DNA from: Actinomycetota bacterium
GTDB taxonomy: Bacteria; Actinomycetota; Thermoleophilia; Solirubrobacterales; Solirubrobacteraceae
Direction: 5' to 3'
DNA: 8,679 nt
Assembly: GCA_005788585.1 (NCBI GenBank)
Contig: SYBY01000214.1
Coordinates: forward strand, 1-8,679
In this document: one piece after another, positions 6,044 to 8,679 of the stretch
Layout: each line of letters opens with the position of its first letter
How positions within the stretch are numbered: position 1 is the first letter of the stretch
Notes under the pieces: model-generated
Seen by the model: only the letters and a program-made list of their open reading frames with translations
What the model was told of the DNA's origin: nothing
Databases searched by the model: none
Translations under genes and position numbers: made by a program

Positions 6044-6141
6044 TGCGCGATCTCGGCACCCCTACCGCGAGGTAGGTTCGCAAAGCCAGAGGTCTCCGCG
6101 TGTGCGCTTCCCGCCCGCACGAGACGGCTCGGCTGCACGCG
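6044..6141 (+). promoter_or_regulatory. Cyclic-di-GMP-I (GEMM) riboswitch aptamer
   Basis: The leader of the secreted-protein gene fits the GEMM fold. CGGCACC (6054-6060) matches the conserved GGCAAA stretch; G6055 takes the place of the ligand-binding G20. P2 is CCTACC/GGTAGG (6061-6066, 6071-6076) with a GCGA (GNRA) tetraloop, the same 6-bp length as in the well-studied Vibrio Vc2 RNA. The hallmark CGCAAAGCC follows at 6079-6087. P3 then forms as GCC/GGC (6085-6087, 6131-6133), a single unpaired A, GAG/CTC (6089-6091, 6128-6130), a two-base bulge GG on the 3' side, GTCTC/GAGAC (6092-6096, 6121-6125) and GTGCG/CGCAC (6102-6106, 6116-6120). The 3' CTGC (6133-6136) supplies the C that pairs with the second guanine. 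P1 is weak (TGCG 6044-6047 with CGCG 6138-6141), so the outer limits are uncertain. G rather than A at the G20 position suggests c-di-GMP rather than cGAMP. Confidence 0.72.
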
Positions 6142-6173
6142 GCCCCTGTCGCCGCCGCACCCCGACACCGACC

Positions 6174-6179
6174 CGGAGA
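6174..6179 (+). promoter_or_regulatory. Ribosome-binding site, possible riboswitch-controlled
   Basis: CGGAGA contains the GGAG (6175-6178) that fixes the ATG at 6183 as the start. It is perfectly complementary to TCTCCG at 6093-6098, which lies in the 5' strand of riboswitch helix P3 and the adjoining bulge. Ligand-stabilised P3 would therefore compete with sequestration of this site, giving an ON switch. This pairing is inferred from complementarity alone. Confidence 0.5.
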
Positions 6180-6182
6180 ACC

Positions 6183-7028
6183 ATGATCAAGCGCGCGTCC
6201 GCCCTCCTCGCCGCATCCTCCACCGCCTTGCTCGTCGCCGCCCCCGCCGCGACGGCGACCGACATGACGCCCCTCGTCAGCTGCGTCGAGAAGACCTCCA
6301 CCGGCTACCTGGCGCACTTCGGCTACCGCAACGACGAGCCGAAGACCATCACGCGCTCGGTCGCCATCGAGACCGGCGTCTGGAGCTGGCCGCGCTACCG
6401 CTGGCTGAACATGGTCTACGACGGCGCCTGGACGAACACGAAGGCCCAGGCCGACGCGATCGACCGCGGCCAGCCCACGACCTTCCTGCCCGGCCGTCAT
6501 GACGACGTGTTCACCGTGCCGTTCACGTCCGGCACGCTGACGTGGGCCCTCGTCGGCCGGTTCGCCGTCGCCAGCGACGCCAGCCCGCTCTGCGACACGC
6601 CCGATCCCGAGCCGGAGCCCGAGCCCGGACCCGGTCCCCAGCCCGAGCCCGGCCCCGCGCCGGTCGCCGACCAGGCGCCCGCCCCGACGCCGGCTGCCGC
6701 CGGCACGCCCGCCCCGGTCGTCGCCGCCGCGCCGAAGGTGTGCACCTCGCGCCGCGTCCTGACGATCCGCCTGCGCGAGCGCAAGGGCCAGAAGATCCGC
6801 TCGGCCCGCGTCATCTTCAACAAGAAGACCATCTCGACCTCGCGGCGGACGACCGACGGCCGGGTCATCGCGAAGATCGACTTCCGCAAGCTGCCCAGCG
6901 GCCGCTTCTCGGTGCAAATCCGCGCGAAGCTGACAAACGGCAAGACCAAGACGTTCACCCGCAAGTACTACACCTGCAAGCCGAAGCTCGGGCCGGCCAA
7001 CAAGCTCGGCTCGAAGACCGCGCTGTAG
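6183..7028 (+). CDS. Secreted two-domain protein with Pro/Glu-rich linker
   Basis: A 281-residue protein of unknown function. Residues 1-26 form a Sec signal peptide (MIKR, hydrophobic ASALLAASSTALLVAAPA, cleavage near ATA|TD). The first exported domain (about 30-137) is bounded by Cys34 and Cys137, a likely disulphide, and carries AHFGYRNDEP and DRGQPTTFLPGRHDDVFTV, motifs of a beta-sandwich module seen in many bacterial surface proteins. A linker (139-184) is a Pro/Glu/Gly then Pro/Ala run. The second domain (185-265) starts VCTSRRVLTIRLRERKG, is strongly basic, and ends KYYTC with Cys187/Cys265 as a second probable disulphide; it is of a type I associate with Thermoleophilia. There is no membrane anchor or sorting motif, so it is either released or held by charge on the wall. 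GGAG precedes the ATG by 4 nt. It sits directly downstream of a c-di-GMP-I-type riboswitch, suggesting a role in surface or lifestyle change. Monocistronic, ended by a hairpin. Confidence 0.87.
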   Translation: MIKRASALLAASSTALLVAAPAATATDMTPLVSCVEKTSTGYLAHFGYRNDEPKTITRSVAIETGVWSWPRYRWLNMVYDGAWTNTKAQADAIDRGQPTTFLPGRHDDVFTVPFTSGTLTWALVGRFAVASDASPLCDTPDPEPEPEPGPGPQPEPGPAPVADQAPAPTPAAAGTPAPVVAAAPKVCTSRRVLTIRLRERKGQKIRSARVIFNKKTISTSRRTTDGRVIAKIDFRKLPSGRFSVQIRAKLTNGKTKTFTRKYYTCKPKLGPANKLGSKTAL

Positions 7029-7040
7029 GACGGCGTGCCG

Positions 7041-7067
7041 CCCGCCGGGGCCCCGGGCTCCGGCGGG
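7041..7067. terminator. Bidirectional terminator-like hairpin
   Basis: CCCGCCGG (7041-7048) and CCGGCGGG (7060-7067) pair perfectly and the stem extends inward to 12 bp with one G-U pair and a 3-nt loop. It lies 12 nt after the secreted-protein stop and 3 nt beyond the carboxylase stop on the other strand, so it can end both converging transcripts. No U-run is present. Confidence 0.68.
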
Positions 7068-7070
7068 ACG

Positions 7071-8645
7071 TCAGACCGGGACGACCGCGTTGCGCTTGAA
7101 CGGGCGGTCGACGGTCTTGCCCTCGGCCATCTCCAGGGCCCGGGCGATCGTCGGCCGCGTGTCCCGCGGGTCGATGACATCGTCGATCATGTCGTTGCGC
7201 GCCGCGACGTAGATGTCGATGAGCTCGCGGTAGGCCGCGATGAGTTCCGCCTTCTTGGCGGCAGGATCGTCCGCCTCCTCGACCTGCTTGCGGAAGACGA
7301 TCTCCACCGCCCCCTCCGCACCCATCACGCTGATCTCCGCGCTGGGCCACGCGACGATGAGGTCCGGCTCGTAGGCGCGGCCGTTCATCACGTAGTAGCC
7401 GGCGCCGTAGGCCTTGCGCAGCACGACGGTGATCTTCGGGACGGTCGCGTTGGCGACGGCGTGGAGCATCTTCGCCCCGTGGCGGATGATGCCCGCCTCC
7501 TCGACCTTCGTGCCGACCATGAAGCCGGGCACGTCGACGAGGAACACCAGCGGGATGCCGAACGCGTTGCACAGGTTCACGAAGCGCGCGGCCTTGTCGG
7601 CGCTGTCGTTGTCGAGGATCCCGCCGAGCTGCTTGGGCTGGCTGGCGACGATCCCCACCGGGCGGCCGCCAAACCGGGCAAAGCACGTGATGATCGTCTT
7701 TGCCCACTGCGGCTTCATGTCGAAGTACTCGCCGTCGTCGACGATCCGCCTGATGACCTCGTACATGTCGTACGGCTTGCGGTTCGACTCGGGCAGGACG
7801 TCGAGCAGGTCCTCGTCGCGGCGGTCGATCGGGTCGGGCGCGGGCGCCACCGGCGGGGCCACGCCGTTGTGCGACGGGAAGTACGAGAGGTAGCGCTTGA
7901 TCGCGTCGATGCACTCCTCGTCGCTCTTGACCTCGAGGTCGCCGACCCCGCTCTTGCGGCAGTGCACGCGCGAGCCGCCGAGCTCCTCCTGCGTGACGTC
8001 CTCGCCCACCGCGGCGCGCACGAGGTGCGGGCCGGCGAGCGCCATCGAGCCGCGGCCCTTCACCATGGGGACGAAGTCCGCGAGCCCGGGGATGTACGCC
8101 GTGCCCGCGGCGCACGGGCCCATGAGGGCGGCGACCTGCGGGATGACGCCCGACGCGACGACCTCCTCGCGGAACAGGTGGCCCGATCCCGCGAAGAGCG
8201 AGCCGACCGCCTCCTGGATGCGCGCCCCCGCGCTGTCGAGCAGCCAGACCATGGGCATGCGCTTGGTCAGCGCGAGCTCCCGCAGCCGCGTGACCTTCAG
8301 CTCGCCGGTCATGCCCATCGAGCCGGCCATGACCGTGAAGTCGTATGCGCAGGCGGCGACGAGGCGCCCGTCGACCTTGCCGTAGGCGGTGATGACGCCG
8401 TCGGCGGGCGCGTCCTTGCCCTCGAGCCCGCGCACGGAGTGGTGGATGCCCGCGTGGATCCCGAGCTCGGTGTAGTCGCCCTCATCGAAGAGCAGCGCGA
8501 GGCGCTCACGGGCCGTGAGCTTGTCCGCCGCATGCTGACGCGCGATGCGTTCGGCGCCGCCGCCCTGGGCGGCGTGCTCCCGGCGGGCGTGCAGGTCCTC
8601 GACGAGCGGGCGCAGGAGCGAGGGCGGCGGGGTCTCGATGCTCAT
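7071..8645 (-). CDS. Acyl-CoA carboxylase beta (carboxyltransferase) subunit
   Basis: A complete 524-residue carboxyltransferase of the propionyl-/methylcrotonyl-CoA carboxylase type, which transfers CO2 from biotin to an acyl-CoA in the cytoplasm. The N-lobe shows LTARERLALLFDEG (43-56), DSAGARIQE (137-145) and GPCAAGTAYIPGLADF (176-191), the first oxyanion hole; the C-lobe shows VDVPGFMVGT (370-379), YGAGYYVMNGRAY (413-425) and AWPSAEISVMGAEGAV (432-447). Length is typical. At the position where propionyl-CoA carboxylases have the specificity residue Asp (Asp422 in Streptomyces PccB), this protein has Tyr418, and the GAGYYVMNGRAY stretch looks more like methylcrotonyl/geranyl-type enzymes; substrate is therefore uncertain. 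No biotinylated alpha subunit gene is in the window. The ATG at 8643-8645 lacks a Shine-Dalgarno, and a -10-like TACGAT ends 7 nt upstream, so the mRNA may be leaderless. Confidence 0.95.
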   Translation of the reverse strand: MSIETPPPSLLRPLVEDLHARREHAAQGGGAERIARQHAADKLTARERLALLFDEGDYTELGIHAGIHHSVRGLEGKDAPADGVITAYGKVDGRLVAACAYDFTVMAGSMGMTGELKVTRLRELALTKRMPMVWLLDSAGARIQEAVGSLFAGSGHLFREEVVASGVIPQVAALMGPCAAGTAYIPGLADFVPMVKGRGSMALAGPHLVRAAVGEDVTQEELGGSRVHCRKSGVGDLEVKSDEECIDAIKRYLSYFPSHNGVAPPVAPAPDPIDRRDEDLLDVLPESNRKPYDMYEVIRRIVDDGEYFDMKPQWAKTIITCFARFGGRPVGIVASQPKQLGGILDNDSADKAARFVNLCNAFGIPLVFLVDVPGFMVGTKVEEAGIIRHGAKMLHAVANATVPKITVVLRKAYGAGYYVMNGRAYEPDLIVAWPSAEISVMGAEGAVEIVFRKQVEEADDPAAKKAELIAAYRELIDIYVAARNDMIDDVIDPRDTRPTIARALEMAEGKTVDRPFKRNAVVPV

Positions 8646-8652
8646 GCCCGGG

Positions 8653-8679
8653 ATCGTACTGCCGAAAGTAGGACGTGCC
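8653..8679 (-). promoter_or_regulatory. Candidate leaderless promoter of the carboxylase gene (cut by window edge)
   Basis: On the minus strand TACGAT (8658-8653) sits 7 nt before the ATG. Seventeen nt upstream of it lies GGCA (8679-8676), which would be the last four bases of a -35 hexamer whose first two bases are outside the window. The shared motif occupies the spacer. Confidence 0.4.
8662..8679. promoter_or_regulatory. Second copy of the BKACE-type operator motif (truncated)
   Basis: CCGAAAGTAGGACGTGCC matches 15 of 18 bases of 5917-5934 and starts 16 bp upstream of the carboxylase ATG; the arm AAGTA begins 20 bp before it, against 23 bp for BKACE. If the dyad is complete, TACTT or a close variant should follow just beyond the window. 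Confidence 0.45.

Noticed and set aside
6599..6670. Tandem-repeat-like CCCGAGCC/CCGGGCC region
   Set aside because: It is the coding sequence of the Pro/Glu/Gly linker of the secreted protein; no exact repeat unit suggesting a mobile or CRISPR element.

Overview
This is a high-GC (roughly 70%) chromosomal window from an actinobacterium-like genome. Two things point towards Thermoleophilia (Solirubrobacterales, Patulibacter or Conexibacter relatives): the C-terminal module of the secreted protein at 6183-7028, which runs from CTSRR through basic beta-strands to a closing YYTC and is a style I associate with secreted proteins of that class, and the overall gene repertoire. This placement is inference, not proof.

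Layout. (a) 1-667: the 5' end of a probable membrane fatty-acid desaturase (minus) sits head to head with a GNAT acetyltransferase (plus), with only 20 bp between their start codons. (b) 646-4276: a sensor kinase/LuxR-type response regulator pair (minus; kinase first, ATGA overlap) diverges from an ABC-2 exporter (plus; ATPase then permease, ATGA overlap). The 141-bp gap between them is packed with inverted repeats, so the regulator probably controls the exporter. (c) 4283-4314: a strong hairpin, probably a bidirectional terminator. (d) 4295-5897: a minus-strand pair, a beta-keto acid cleavage enzyme (BKACE/DUF849) followed by a MerR-type regulator. (e) 5898-6182: a 285-bp non-coding region with an operator-like palindrome for the BKACE operon and, on the plus strand, an RNA that fits the cyclic-di-GMP-I (GEMM) riboswitch fold position by position. 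(f) 6183-7028: a secreted two-domain protein just downstream of that riboswitch. (g) 7041-7067: a second convergent terminator. (h) 7071-8645: an acyl-CoA carboxylase beta (carboxyltransferase) subunit on the minus strand, with an upstream motif almost identical to the one in front of BKACE.

The two most interesting signals are the riboswitch, which would put a surface or secreted protein under second-messenger control and has a possible anti-Shine-Dalgarno expression platform, and the motif shared by the BKACE-MerR operon and the carboxylase gene, which suggests a small acyl-CoA/keto-acid regulon, possibly controlled by the MerR protein encoded here. No tRNA, rRNA, CRISPR array, insertion sequence or phage gene was seen.
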